The notes under the pieces: generated by a model
Databases searched by the model: none
Told to the model about the DNA's origin: nothing
The model's input: the letters and a program-made list of their open reading frames with translations, nothing else
Part shown: positions 10,257 through 22,201 of the stretch, in pieces
How positions within the stretch are numbered: position 1 is the first letter of the stretch
How the letters are laid out: the number at the start of each line of letters is the position of its first letter
Origin: Bullera alba
Taxonomy: Eukaryota > Basidiomycota > Tremellomycetes > Tremellales > Bulleraceae
NCBI GenBank assembly: GCA_001600095.1
Contig: BCIX01000001.1
Span: 1,612,001-1,676,000, forward strand
Length of the DNA: 64,000 nt
Reading direction: 5' to 3'
Position numbers and translations under genes: made by a program

Positions 10257-12871
10257 TCATCTGGGCCGAGGCTTTTTCGCTGCTGGCTGGCCCAATTTGA
10301 CCTTCTTCGGACTGGGCTTACTAGCGTCTGCGATGGCATCGCGATTCAAACACCAGTCGATGTGGTCATTCAGCCCTTGATTCGAAGTGCCGGGACCCAG
10401 GGCCTTGGTGCATATCGGACAAGTCGGGCCTAGTAGGTGCGTCCGAGTCGATGCCGGAGGCTCTGATCCCGAGGACTTTCGCTTCACCGGTGCTGGCTTG
10501 GGGGCTGTACTAGCTGCCGCAGATGCTGTGCCTTGGTTTGGCCGCGTAGCTGAGCTACTGCCACTGGGAGCTGCGATGTTGGCGGAGGCGTTTGTTGCGA
10601 GGAGGGCGTCCTTGGTGATTTGCTTTTCGGCCATTTTCGCCGATATGATCTGTCTAGGAGCTGGGATGAAATCCGTTTCTTCCCAATCGGGTTCTTCATC
10701 CTCCTCATCCTCTAGTATCGCAGGTACGGGTGTGCTCTCTTTCGACGAAGAAGCGGGTGCAGAGGCCGAGAAGAACTGCGAGTCGGTCAGTCGGCGGTCA
10801 TCTACAGGGGAGGTGGAGTTGGCTTGCCTTTTTGATACCGGTATCGGCCTGCGTCAGGTCTTTGAGGTTGGACATTCGGATACCCAACAATCGGATCCTC
10901 AGTGGTAGTTCCTTCTTCAAGAGCTCTGTGGCGATCTGCGATACAAATCAGCTACAGTCACTCAAGTGCTGAGCAGGCTCACAGGTAGAATCTCCTCCGC
11001 TGTGGTGAGGTACTTCCCAACGGAGCGAGCGCGGGTTTTGTCTATAAATCAGTACCTGCCGAAGCTTCCCGAACTCACTCTCGAAAGTGTGCATCTGACG
11101 TTAGCTCTCGCTCTGGATGTAGTGACTCACCTTGTACTTGACCGTCACGGTCTTTCCGGCATATTGCGTCCCTTTCAAATCCTTCTCGAGCTCATCCGCG
11201 ATTTCCGCCAACATCGCCAATATATCGTCCTCCTGGGATTTATCCCGAAACGTCCGTTCCACACCCACACTCTTCCTTTCCTCTCGTTTGCCCGGAGCGA
11301 CCTTGTTGTCAGAGATCCCGAGGTATGATTGGCAAAGACCCCTGAAGCCAAACCAGTGATTCATGGCAAGTAATGTTGCTCGATGGGTCCAAATGTCGCC
11401 GCAGGTTTCGACTCCTAGACCCTCAAGACATCGCTCCGTCACACGGCCATATCCAGGGATCTTGCGGACGGGCATGTCGCGCATGAACCGAGTAATGGCG
11501 ATTCGGTCGCGTTCGAGTTCATACTGACCATTCGGCTTGTTCTTGTCGGAGCAGATCTATCGCAGGATGAGCACGAGGCGTTTCATGAGGCGCTCACCTT
11601 GGCCAGCATCCTGTTTGGAGCGATTCCAGCGGATATCGTCAGGCCAGTTGCCTCCTCTACTTCCTTCCTGAGCTGGCTAACGACGTCTCCGGCCGACATG
11701 TCATGTTCGGACATATATGGAGTGATGCTGAGTATCAGCACAATTCATTACGGTACCACTCACTTGAGGTAACCCTCGTCCAAGCTGGCCATCATCAGGT
11801 TTTCGTCATACTGATTTATCAGGTCCGCTCACAAAGACTCGCTCACCTTCAACAATACCTCTCGAACAGACTTCGAGGCTGCAATGTAGAGGTCGAAGTG
11901 AAGCGGCGTTCTACCATTCAGCCCTTTCTCGCAAATTATTGACCTACAGGATGATATGAGGACATAGCTTCTTGGCGATGAAACCTGGCATGGCAGATCG
12001 GCATCCGAACTTCCTCGCTTCGTACTTCCGGTCAGACCAGTCATAGCAACATCCACTCACAGATGCCGTTGTCAATACACCTTCCCCCACGCCGAACGGT
12101 TTGCCCTTTAGACTTGGATCTCGCTGGACCTCCACTGAGGCGTACTATGAAGACGTCAGCTGAGTGAGGCACACCAAGAAATACCACAAAGCTGTACTCA
12201 CGAAGGCATCCATATCGACGTGGATGATGGTCTGGGACAAATCTCGAGTTGCCTCCACTTCGGCAAGCTGACATCATCAGCATATGTATCAGTCGGAAGA
12301 CATACTATTGTCTCGGCTTGCGCTTCCAAACGTGCTGCGTTCGCTGTGCGCATCACCTCATCTCGCTGATCAAAGTCAGCTGCAGCTCTGTAGCTCTAGA
12401 CTCACCTTGTTCTGGAACCAAGCGATCTTCTCGTTCAATATTTCATCCTTCCTGATTTGATTCCGGTAGAACCTGGAGTCAGAAGTGCTTCAATTTGGGG
12501 AACCCACTTGGAGCCCTAGCGTCTGATCAGCTTGAAATTCTGTGCATAAGGTCGCAGCTTGCAGACCGATGCAGATCTTTGTGTCATCACTGCTCACCTT
12601 TGACGCTTCGGCAATGACCCGATTGATCTCTACGACGTCAGAAAATCTGAGGGAGTAATCTCGACGCACCAGTCTGATCCAATACCAACCCTATCATCGC
12701 TGTCAGTCCCTGCTTCAAGATTTGTTTACACCGGTTTCCGGCCTACTGACCTGCTTTGTTGACACTCTGTCCCGCTAGACTCCGCTCAAAGCTCTTCCTC
12801 TTCTTCTCCGCTGCGTCATCCTCGCCCACTGCTGGACTCAACAAGACCCTCTCCTTGCCCTTCTCCATCAT
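10257..12871 (-). CDS. DNA polymerase kappa (Y-family, DinB)
   Basis: Translesion DNA polymerase. Seventeen exons give 634 aa: 12871-12751, 12690-12670, 12629-12598, 12515-12508, 12472-12406, 12365-12306, 12267-12202, 12144-12061, 12024-11948, 11910-11847, 11810-11764, 11727-11598, 11556-11131, 11094-11079, 11041-10983, 10935-10828, 10775-10257; phase closes throughout. Spliced motifs follow human POLK in order: [28 protein letters not shown] (metal-binding Asp), [32 protein letters not shown] (second acidic site), [45 protein letters not shown]. After the little-finger domain is a possible PCNA-binding TGIKKFF, then a C-terminal UBZ zinc finger (CPIC...HIDWC). Oddities: an 8-nt exon, introns of 35-41 nt, and a GC-AG intron at 10776-10827. 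Confidence 0.93.
10776..10827 (-). other. GC-AG intron in polymerase kappa gene
   Basis: Minus-strand exon ends AAG, then GCAAGC donor and CTCGCAG acceptor, 52 nt. No GT donor nearby keeps the frame from the [10 protein letters not shown] segment into [18 protein letters not shown] is the usual strong context of GC donors. Confidence 0.65.
12508..12515 (-). other. 8-nt microexon (GGCTCCAA) in polymerase kappa gene
   Basis: It is flanked by a CTAG acceptor and a GTGGGT donor. Including it yields EASKGSKFY across three exons, matching human POLK EATKGSRFY; omitting it breaks the frame (8 is not a multiple of 3). Confidence 0.75.
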
Positions 12872-13174
12872 CGCATGGCTGTGTTAGTGTTCGATAGGTG
12901 TCAGAGTGAGTAACCTCTTCGACGACTGCAGGTCAGGCAAAGTGGAGGCAGTCGCGTGGTATATAAGTGAGGGGATGTGTTAAGATCTTTTTCGGCTCTC
13001 CGTCGTTGCGGCTTTGGCTGGGCGGCAAATCCGATCGGCTGGTGTCGAGATTTCCAATGTTGTCCACTCGATTGGACACCACATCCTATCCTCCTCCCCA
13101 TCTTTTCATCCTCAAGGTAATCCTCATCGACATCGACTCCCCGGATAGTATCACGCGCCAGTAATCTACCTGCC
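12872..13174. other. Divergent promoter of polymerase kappa and lipoyl synthase
   Basis: 303 bp without a gene. TATATAA near 12960 could serve the plus strand, but it is more than 200 bp from the lipoyl synthase ATG. Confidence 0.35.
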
Positions 13175-14569
13175 ATGCTCGTCAAAAGAATAGCACAGGG
13201 GTCGTCCAGGGTGAGTCGCCCCAGTAACAATATTTCGGATGGTGTTGCTAACACACAGCTCTAGGTCCACTTGAGGACTCTCGCCACTGCCGTATCTACA
13301 CCCCCACAAGCCTCCTCATCGGCATCGTCGTCGACACCCAGGCGATTCCCAAAGCTCGACGATGGATTGACATTCGAGGACTTTGCCTCGGGGGAGGAGC
13401 TACCGCAGATCGAAAAAGTCACAATGGGCAATACATCTCAGTAAGCAAAGCGCCAACGATGTCGGAAGATCATTGAACTAACCACGATGTGTGTAGACCT
13501 CGACTTCCTTCATTCCTCAAACACCCGATTCCAACTGGCGCGTCGTACAGCGGGATCAAGAAGGATCTCCGAGGTCTAGGGCTCCACACCGTCTGTGAAG
13601 AGGCCAAGTGCCCGAATATCGGAGAATGCTGGGGAGGAGGCAAAGGCAATGCCACGGCCACTATCATGTTGATGGGAGACCAGTGTACACGAGGCTGCAA
13701 GTTTTGCTCGGTGAAGACGTCACGGGCTCCCCCGCCATTGGACATTCACGAACCGGAGAACACGGCAGAGGCAATCAGCCGATGGGGTTTGGGATACATC
13801 GTCTTGACAAGCGTGGATCGAGATGGTGAGTGGGTATGGGCAACTTGATGGGAGCTTGAAGCTGAGCTACTATATCTAGACTTGGTTGACGGAGGTGCGG
13901 CACATATCGCGTCGACAATATCGAAAATCAAGCAGAAAGCGCCAAATATCCTCGTCGAAGCTCTGACGCCCGATTTCGCCAACAAAGGCCCCGAGGTCAT
14001 TCACCAAGTCGCAGTTTCGGGCCTGGACGTGTTTGCACACAACGTCGAGACTGTGGAGCGATGCACGCCTTTTGTGCGGGATAGGCGAGCCGGCTTTGAG
14101 CAGAGTTTGAGGGTCTTGGAGGAGGCAAAGAAGGGCGCTAGGGCGGCTGGAAAGGAGCTCTTGACGAAGACTAGTATCATGCTAGGTGTCGGAGAGAGAG
14201 GTGATGAGATCGAGGAGACACTAAGGCGTGAGCTGTGCAAGGTCTGTATTTGGAGCAAAGCTGACGTGGAATCGTGCTTCAGGCCTACGACAATCCGACG
14301 TCGACGTTGTTACTTTCGGTCAATACATGCGACCCACCAAGCGACACATGAAAGTAGATCGATACGTCGAGCCGGTCGAATTTGCCAAGTGGAAGCAAGT
14401 TGCCGAAAGCATGGGGTTCCTCTATGTCGCAAGTGGACCCCTGGTGCGATCGAGTTACAAGGCAGGAGAATTCTTCATCGAGAACGTGCTCAAGAAGAGG
14501 AGAGCGGCGGCGGCCGAGCGTGCGGCTGCGGAGCTCGCTACGACGGCAGAGCAGCAGCCTTCAGCGTAA
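13175..14569 (+). CDS. LIP5: Lipoyl synthase, mitochondrial
   Basis: Radical-SAM enzyme that inserts two sulfurs into octanoyl groups on lipoate-dependent enzymes. Five exons, 13175-13210, 13265-13440, 13497-13825, 13880-14227, 14283-14569; 391 aa. The first exon encodes the start of a mitochondrial presequence ([12 protein letters not shown]). Auxiliary cluster cysteines are in [16 protein letters not shown], the radical-SAM CxxxCxxC in [13 protein letters not shown], and the conserved [19 protein letters not shown] and [15 protein letters not shown] follow. The 5' acceptor at 13264 is forced because the alternative CAG six bases earlier leaves a stop. The C-terminus carries an Ala/Arg/Glu-rich extension ([15 protein letters not shown]) beyond the usual end. 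Confidence 0.95.
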
Positions 14570-14760
14570 TTACAGCGGGAGGGCGACTTCAACAGGGAAA
14601 GGGGATCGAGATCAGTTCAACACGATGTACTCAATTTGTACGATAGGCAACAATGGGGTTTCCGTTTCCGTTCGCATCATGCATTTGTGCAGCTTAGCAC
14701 ACCGGGCAAGATCGTGCTTGGACATTGTAATCTGTAATCTAAGACCGCTCTTGGTCTGCA

Positions 14761-17700
14761 TTACTCCTGCTCGATCTTGCTCAAGCCACTACCGCTGGTG
14801 GAGCGACCGAGGATTGACCTTCGCCCGGCCTTTAACCGCTCCTTCTCCTTCTCCCTCATTGGTGGACTTTCACTGGCCTTCTTGATGAAATGCAAGGGCA
14901 CAAGCGGACTCGCCGGGCTCGACGGGGACAATACGCTAGATTCAGGGTAATTCTTCGTCGGAGTGACAACGTCGAAAGGCTTGCCCGAGGGCAAAGGCAA
15001 ACTTTGTCGCGAAGGCGTAGTGGTATAACTCGATTTTGCGGGCGTCGTCCTCGACACTGATCTCGTGGCAGACATCGGAATGGAGCGATACGCCTTGACA
15101 GGTGTATTGGCCGCCAGGGTGGCTGAGGTTATGGGGATCGGGCTGTCGGAACCAATACCCTCCATCGAGGCGGCACCAGGGGGCGGTAGCCAAGTCGTAA
15201 ACGTATCTGCAAAGTGGTCCATCAAGAACCTATCATGATCAGATTAGCAACACTCCACGAGGATGGCGGGGACTCACTTTGACAGCTCTACCCAGCCTCC
15301 ACCCACTCGAACCATGACAGTTCGCGAACGGAGTATCCGGCAGAAACACAATTTTGCCCGACCCTCCGCTCCGATCCAATACCTCCCCGACTCGTCCCTC
15401 CACTCGTCCACCTTGGTATCAGAGCCGACCGGTCGGATGGGCACATTAACATTCAGCTTGTTTACGATTTTGCCCACTGCCACATCGAGCTTGTTCTTCG
15501 GGTTGGGGATATACCCCGATGTTGAAGGCTTCGGTGTTGTGGACAACCGACTACCTCGTCTAGATTGATTAATACTGCCCATCCGAGTCATAGGCGCAGT
15601 GGGTGTAGTCGGTCTCAAGCTCGGAGACTGGCTGCTGGCAGTGGGCCCCGAAGCGGGTGATGTGAAGAACGGGTTGGACGCCTGTGAGACCCGCTTGGGA
15701 CGCGGCAAACTTGAAGACGTGTATGGACTCAAAGGCGGAGGTGACATTGTCCCATTTGCCTTCCCGGTGCTCGACGTTGATCGCATCGAAACCTGCCGAG
15801 ATCGAGGCAAACTCTGGTCGTGGGTGCTGCCAACTCTGATTCGTGCCGGAGTGTCAGATACAGCGCGATTCCGCGGCTCTAGCACCGTCGTTTGTCGCGG
15901 CAGTGCGTTGGAAGCAGATCGATTGATGGATCGCAAGGAGGTGGAGACCGGCAGTCGCGACACCGAGGAGATACTCCTGACGACAGATGGGGCAACGCTA
16001 CTGACAACAGAAGCGGCGTCGTCTGTGTCGTCCTCTTCTAAACCCGGATTGAGCTGTCGTTCCGCAATAAGCCGGACATCTCGCCAAGCATGGGTTATTC
16101 TGGTGACCTCTTTGACCACCCGGCGATCATCCTCGAGACCAGAAGAGGCCGAGGTGAGGGCTTGAATGGTGGTTTCCCCTGCGTCGAGTTTGCGGCGGAT
16201 CGCGTCGTTGTCCGCAGCACCATCGAGGTCGTCCAGGATTTGGCTCTGGAGCTCCTCACACGCTTCTGCCCGTTGTGTGACCGTTACGAGAGCCTCGAGT
16301 CTTGGTGAAATCGACTGTGCGGAATCGATCGCAGTGGTGATTCCCCCCATGGCTTGATCTTCCTGTGATGTTGATGTCTGAGCAAAAATAGATTCGGAAG
16401 AGGCCGCGATCTTCGAGACCTCTGCGATGAGGGCTTCCACCTGGGCTTTGGTTGGCAGCCTGAGCAGGAGAGGCGACCGCTGTATCTCCTCGGCTGTGGG
16501 GTATGCCAACTCCCGGAGGTGAAGCGCTTCTAGACGGGTCTCCAGGGCTGTAATAGCTGCTGACCTCTCCTTCGCCTCGCGTTCCCGTTTCTCGAGCGTT
16601 TGATTGAGGTGGTAGATCGCCGATGAGACCTTTGCCGATGCTTCATTCACCCGTCTCCTAGCCGAGTCGTCCGAAGATGTCAGACTGTTCTGGTCGGCGG
16701 ACAATGTCGGCAATGATGTAGAGCCTAATGTATCTGATGCTGATTGGTGGCCTTTCGAGGTGGAGGGCGACTTCGGTGTTCGGCCATTAACCACTGTCAC
16801 CGGGGAAGAAGCTAGATAGACCATTTGTTGAGGAATCGCTTTCAACCAGATTTCCACCGATGCTTCCAAGTGCTTCACCTGGGCGTCTTTCGAGTGTCCA
16901 TTGACCGTGCCGCGATCATCAGGCATCGTGAGATCTGATTCATTGCTAGCGATGTGTTCCAACCGGGCGCGAGGAGCTTGCGATTCATCAGTGACAGTAT
17001 GCTGCACCTGGGTGATCTTCTCGATCCACCCCTGTGCTTCTTCCTCTATCCGCTTGACCGCCTCCTCTTGCTCCTCGATCTTCCGCCTTAGACTGACCAT
17101 TTCCTTCGCCTTGCTCAGCTTGTGATCCAGCTTGCTGTGCAGATCCTCCAAATATCGCTCCAAGTGCTGATGTCGCCCGTCCGCCTGGCGTAGAGTATCC
17201 CGCCATTGGCCCCTCGCTGTGGCGTACAGCCCATTTCGCTTCTCCTGGGCATCTTGCAATCTCCCCGCCAGCACATCCGCGTTCCCTCGGCCTTCTGGCG
17301 TATTCTGGTCCAAATAATCGAGCTGACGGTTCAAATTGTCGTATAGCTCGAACAAGACCTGAGATTCCGAAGCTACCCGAAGATCCAATTCTGAAGTCTT
17401 GCACTCTGACTCGCATTTCTGCTCGGTCTCGAGCCCCTCGTCGATCAAATTCTCCAAAGCGTCTGCGGGACTCATAAGAGCTTTATACATCATCGAGCTG
17501 ACGATGGACTTGGGAGGCGCTTGCGCCATTTGCCGATATCGCATCATGGCTAACATGGCCTTCTGACGTGTTTCCACCAGCGTCGATGCCGATGTACGGA
17601 TTGAAGTGATATGGCTATCCGCCGTACTCCGCCATTTGGACAACTGTTCGTCGGTCCCGGGTTTGCGAAGCCGTGAAGGGTCGGCCAGCTGTGCGTGTAG

Positions 17701-19341
17701 AGCATCAACGACCTCTTTATTAAGGGAAGCAGCGGTCTGATCCATGTCTGCTCTTGTACCCTGCAGCTTGGCAGTATATTGGTCGACCTGATCGGTGATC
17801 TTGACGAGGTTGGCATACCACCGCACTCCATCCTCGGCGGACGATAGCGCGACTGAGCTTTGAGTTCGAGTCTTCTCAAGAGTCGCTATGGTCTTCGTGG
17901 TATTCTGCTCGACTTCGGGATACTCCGGATGAACGGGTTTTGGGAATGTCTCGTCGATAGCAGGCGGTAGCAGTACTTGGGCAGACCGTAGTGCTTCTTC
18001 CAGCTTGGCGTGCTGAGCACTACTAGCCGGCGTGGCGAGGGCCTGATTGAGATCCTCGATCACTGACGCGGCCGCTGCCGCCGCGGCCAGTGAGGCAGAG
18101 TGATGAGCGTCCGATCTGCAGAAAACCAATCAGCCGCTGTCATTGGATCAAGTTGACAGGGACTGTACTCACCTCTTCCACTGCTCTTCTAGTGCCTTGG
18201 ACCAAGAGACAAGTTTTGTCGTTTCCTCGACTTCCACCTCGAGCTCATCTTGCATGTCGAGAAACTCATCCGGCACCGCACCTCCAGTATCCTCAGCCGT
18301 GGGACCGTGGGCCCCTCCGAGCCCTTTGAGCGGAAGAGCTACATCGATCATCTTGTCGAGCAACTTGCCGGACCGCGTGACAAGGGTGGTAGAAAGGGTT
18401 TTCTGTCGAATTTCGAGGTTGACGATGTGGGAGTGGATGAGAGGCAGTGTTTTCGCAGGACTAGCAATGTCCCTAAGAGATGCCGAGGAGACCCTGCGAT
18501 GTGACCGTTCGGATATCGAGGCTGCGGTTGGATCCGGCGGTGAGTTGGCATTGGAAGCCAAAGACTGAGATGTCGAGGATGTTGCAAGAGTCCTACTAGA
18601 AGTCTCGGGATGACCCTCATGATTGGAAGTACTATCCCGTCTGGAATGACGGGCAGGTGAGCTCCCGGCCAAGACAGCTTGAGGTCTCCATTTCGCCTTT
18701 TCACGAACGATGTGGGCGATCTCGCTTCGAATTTTGTTAGTCTCGTCCACGATCTGCTGTCGCATAGCGTCCCATTGTATCCGAAGAGCAGTAAGTTCGA
18801 GCAGCTCTCCTCGATGTCGCAATAGCTGTAATAGTCGGTCTACCAGGACGACCAGGTCGAGCGTGATTGAGACGAGATGCGTGGACGGCTGTGTCAGTGG
18901 AACAAGTGTGACAGCTGCCCAATACGATCTGTCAGTTTCCTTTGTGTAACATCGAGCCTTGAGGGACTGTCACCCACCCCGGGTCTTCTCTTTGATACGT
19001 CCAAGGTCTCCACCGTCAAAAGCTAAAACCTCCTCTTCTAGAGCCAATCGCTCATCCTGCCATGTCTTGATCTGATCCGCTCCGGGTAGGACCAAGTGGA
19101 CATCCTCGTTTCTCTTTCGACTACCATTTTCGCCTTCGCTCGACCTCACGAATGGGAATATTGAAGGTACAGATTCCAAGACCTGACCTCTAGAGTCAGC
19201 AGTGTACATCCATTGACGATTGCCTCGACTCACCGTCAATCTGCTCTCAAACCACCGCCTCTTGTCCAAGAAAGCCCGAAGCTCGTCCGCATCCTCCACC
19301 GATAGATCCCTCAGCTCTTCATCACTAGGCACCACAGCCAT
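14761..19341 (-). CDS. Gas2-domain microtubule-associated protein, possibly Kar9-like
   Basis: Large coiled-coil protein, 1459 aa from five exons: 19341-19234, 19182-18974, 18928-18173, 18115-15278, 15229-14761. The N-terminal part (SDEELRDLSVEDADELRAF, DKRRWFESRL) and the long helical body recall the fungal Kar9 family or spectrin-like repeats. A Ser/Pro/Arg-rich basic region (about 1030-1250) precedes a Gas2/GAR domain: VGKIVNKLNVNVPI, WIGAEGRAKLCFCRILRSRTVMVRVGGGW, with the last element split by the intron at 15230-15277. Gas2 domains bind microtubules; Kar9 links microtubule tips to myosin in yeast. The 18974 donor (GTGACA) is weak but keeps frame. The chosen start is the first ATG in the open frame; the frame is open further upstream without an ATG, so an extra 5' exon is possible. 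Confidence 0.75.
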
Positions 19342-19628
19342 GGCCCTATGAACGAGCTCTGACTCTGCAGCTAGTCGCTGCTTTGGTGGAAGAGTTGTCA
19401 ACACGACTGAAACTGTTTCACCCGAAGGATAACTGCAGTTACGACACGTGCCTGACGTTAATCCTATTCCGCGCGTGGACGATAGATTCCAGTGCGGTCA
19501 GCATGTGCAACGGCCGCACGACTCCAAGCGTGGAACCAAGCTATCTCTGGATCTGATAGCTTGTTCAGGTGATCAGTATAAATCATCCCATCCGAGGACG
19601 GTTGTCAACTCGGGGTCGCAACTCCATC
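19342..19628. promoter_or_regulatory. Divergent promoter of Gas2-protein and OMA1 genes
   Basis: It contains CACGTG near 19445 and TATAAA at 19577-19582, about 50 bp before the OMA1 start. Confidence 0.4.
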
Positions 19629-21841
19629 ATGGACAAGAGCACGCAGGTCATGCTCACTTTGGCCAAGTCTGGTCGGACTCACAGCACAACCGCTGCCAGG
19701 AATTATGCCAACTTCACATCTATCGGCCCAAGCCGGATGACACCAGGTCGACCTCTGCTCAACATCAACCCACCCAGCAGGAAAGGCAAGGAGAGAGAGG
19801 TGTTCAGCTTTGTGCCAGGACCAGGAAACTTGGTTCACCCGGCATGCACTGTTTGCATCAGACAATCCCTCTCACAGAGGCGATACTTCCATGCCTCGTC
19901 AAGACGGGATGCACTGCCCCTCGTCCCAGCGGCTCTGGGTCTGCTCAAGGTGCGTACCAGAGCGCAAGAGCCGTATCTGTGCTTACTATGTCACAGTCCA
20001 CATCCATCCTCGCTGCTGCAACGGCAATATCCCGAGTCCTGCTCTCGCTCTTCCCGCTGGGCACTATTGCTGCGTTCAGGATGAATAAAAGGGTCAAATA
20101 CGTCCAGCGAAACTCCAAACCAGAGGCGAGTGAAGAAGCCGAGGACTTTTGGAGGATGTGGTGTGATGGCGAGCGTCCGAAACGCTTGACCAAAGAGGAA
20201 GCCAGGGGTATTCTCGCCGGAACATCTGGTGATAAAGACAGCATCATCGACAAAAAGGGCAGGGTCGCCCATCTGGCAATGTACCCTCCTGGGACATTCA
20301 CCGACGTGCACGAGGAATACATCACTCGACCGAACGAACAAGTAGAGAAATGCGGGAGAGCGTTTAGAGGCAGGTTGACACACGGAATTCAAGATACTCG
20401 GTTCTTCCTCCCGGATCTACCGCCCGACTCTATCCCATACCACGAACGCCTATCGCCAAAGCAGCAGGAAGAAGTGCAGTCGTTACGAATATTTCACATC
20501 AGTCTATGGATGTTCAAGCGAGGACTCTGGTGGTCGAGGCGGATCATGATGACCATCCTGGGTCTTCCATGCTTCTTGCTCATTGCAGTCTATCTGTGTG
20601 CGCTGGAGCAGGTCCCCCTGACTGGTCGTTGGCGAATCATCCTCTTGACGCCGGAGGAGGAAGACACCATATCATCCAGTCTGGCCGGCAATAACTGGTA
20701 CAAGAGCGTCATCAACCTGCTTACCACGGCGGAACAGCCCGCACCGCCGATAGTCCCGATAGAGGATTGGCGCTGGAGATGGGTGCAGGACACGCTCAGA
20801 AGATTGGAATCGGCTATCGTAGCGGAATGCCATGGACAGCCTCAACCATCAGGTCCACCTGTCATTGCGATACCACCAGCTCAACATCCGCTCAAACCTC
20901 GACCAAGAGTCTCATCCATGCTGCACTCGGCGCTACCTGGAGGTGAGCCGAGTTCCGGCAAGGAACACCTTGAACTGGGTCCGCCATACAGCTTGATGAT
21001 CATGCAGAAGGACGAGAAAAATGCGTTCTCTTATGGATTCGGGGGTAAAGGCGCTGGAGGAATCGTGGTCTACACCGGGCTGTTGGACAGTATACTCCGT
21101 CAACACGCAGCGGCCGTACCCGAAGAACCAGCACCGCAGCCTCCTGCTTCAGGTGGTTTCTTCTCCGGCCTATTCTCATCGCCGAGTCCTCCGCGAAATC
21201 ACCCTGTCCAACCTACCGAGGCGCAGACACTACATCTCGCTTCCATCCTAGCTCACGAAATGGGTCACCTGCTACTCTCACATCACCTGGAAACGCTCTC
21301 GCAACAGCAAGTTCTGTGGCCAAGTATCCTGGGCTTAGCTATGGATTTCACCCGAGCATTCATCTGGCCCTTCACGTGAGTGTACCTGATCAAAGTTGCC
21401 TGATCACCACCGAGCTGACCGCCCACGAAGCCTCTTCCTAGGTCCGACCATCAACGACGCTTTGGCCAATATGGGCAAGACGAGCGCAAACGAGATGACG
21501 CTCAAATACGGACACATTGGTTTCCAGTGGAAACACGAGTATGAAGCGGATCTAGCGGGCATGAGGTGGGTCCCACCCGTGTCATCAACAGTGCAAGACT
21601 AATCTGTCACCTCAGGATACTCGCCTTGGCGGGATTCAACCCAGATGAGGCAGTTGCGAACTTTTCCCAGTCGGTCGCTGATCTGCATGAGATTCCGCCA
21701 CTAGAGGGAGAGGAGGATCGATCGTTATTGGGTCGATCGTTCAAGTTGTGGACCACAGCAACTCATCCCTCGGCGGAACAACGCGTTCTTGCGATCGAAG
21801 CCGAGCTAGAGAGGTGGAAGAAGGAGAGTAGAGTGGAATAG
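19629..21841 (+). CDS. OMA1: Mitochondrial metalloendopeptidase OMA1 (M48)
   Basis: Inner-membrane zinc protease involved in mitochondrial quality control and stress response. Four exons, 19629-19949, 19997-21375, 21431-21565, 21616-21841; 686 aa, longer than yeast Oma1. A basic Ser-rich presequence ends near RRYFHASSRRDALPLVP. A hydrophobic helix (ISRVLLSLFPLGTIAAF) and a second one (MMTILGLPCFLLIAVYLCAL) precede the domain. The metal site is LAHEMGHLLLSH (about residue 527), with the third ligand in KHEYEADLAG. FTLFLGPTINDAL bridges the intron at 21376-21430, where CGAAG is used as acceptor. An acidic/Lys insertion (about 130-260) carries KKGRVAHLAMYPPGTF, not known to me from yeast Oma1. 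An alternative upstream ATG at 19569 would lie before the TATA box and is rejected. Confidence 0.9.
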
Positions 21842-22201
21842 AGCAGTTCAGTGACATGGTTTGGGATGAGATGTGCGTGGAGTTGTACTTGTATGATAGT
21901 TACACTTGTCTATAAACATGATGCACCTCTCCACTTATGCCGTGGCGGATTGTTGCTCAGAGCTCTTCGTGGGCTCACCCTGACTCGGCAGGCCTTCAGA
22001 CCAAGTAGGTCTTACCGCTGGCGATGCATCGCTGCGCTGCCTGGAATCGACATTGGACTCAACCTCGCTCAAGCTTTTGCGAGCACATACAGTGTTGTTC
22101 AGGAATCTCATGCCGGCTTGCCGACTGCAAGCGACTCTAATGGTCTGAGTATCAGTCTCCGCAGTCCCAAAGGAGCAACACCCACCTTGCCCAGGTCTCA
22201 T
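21842..22201. other. Intergenic between convergent genes
   Basis: 360 bp between the OMA1 stop and the stop of the helix-turn-helix gene. A minus-strand open frame continues past the TAG at 22202, but it has no start or recognisable motif. Confidence 0.35.

Noticed and set aside
15599..16165. Plus-strand 188-aa frame
   Set aside because: Antisense shadow of the Gas2-domain gene with no independent support.
19569..19628. Upstream ATG for OMA1
   Set aside because: It precedes the TATA box at 19577-19582; the ATG at 19629 is followed by a typical presequence.
21935..22201. Possible C-terminal exon of the HTH gene
   Set aside because: It follows an in-frame TAG with no splice donor upstream of it that keeps the frame.
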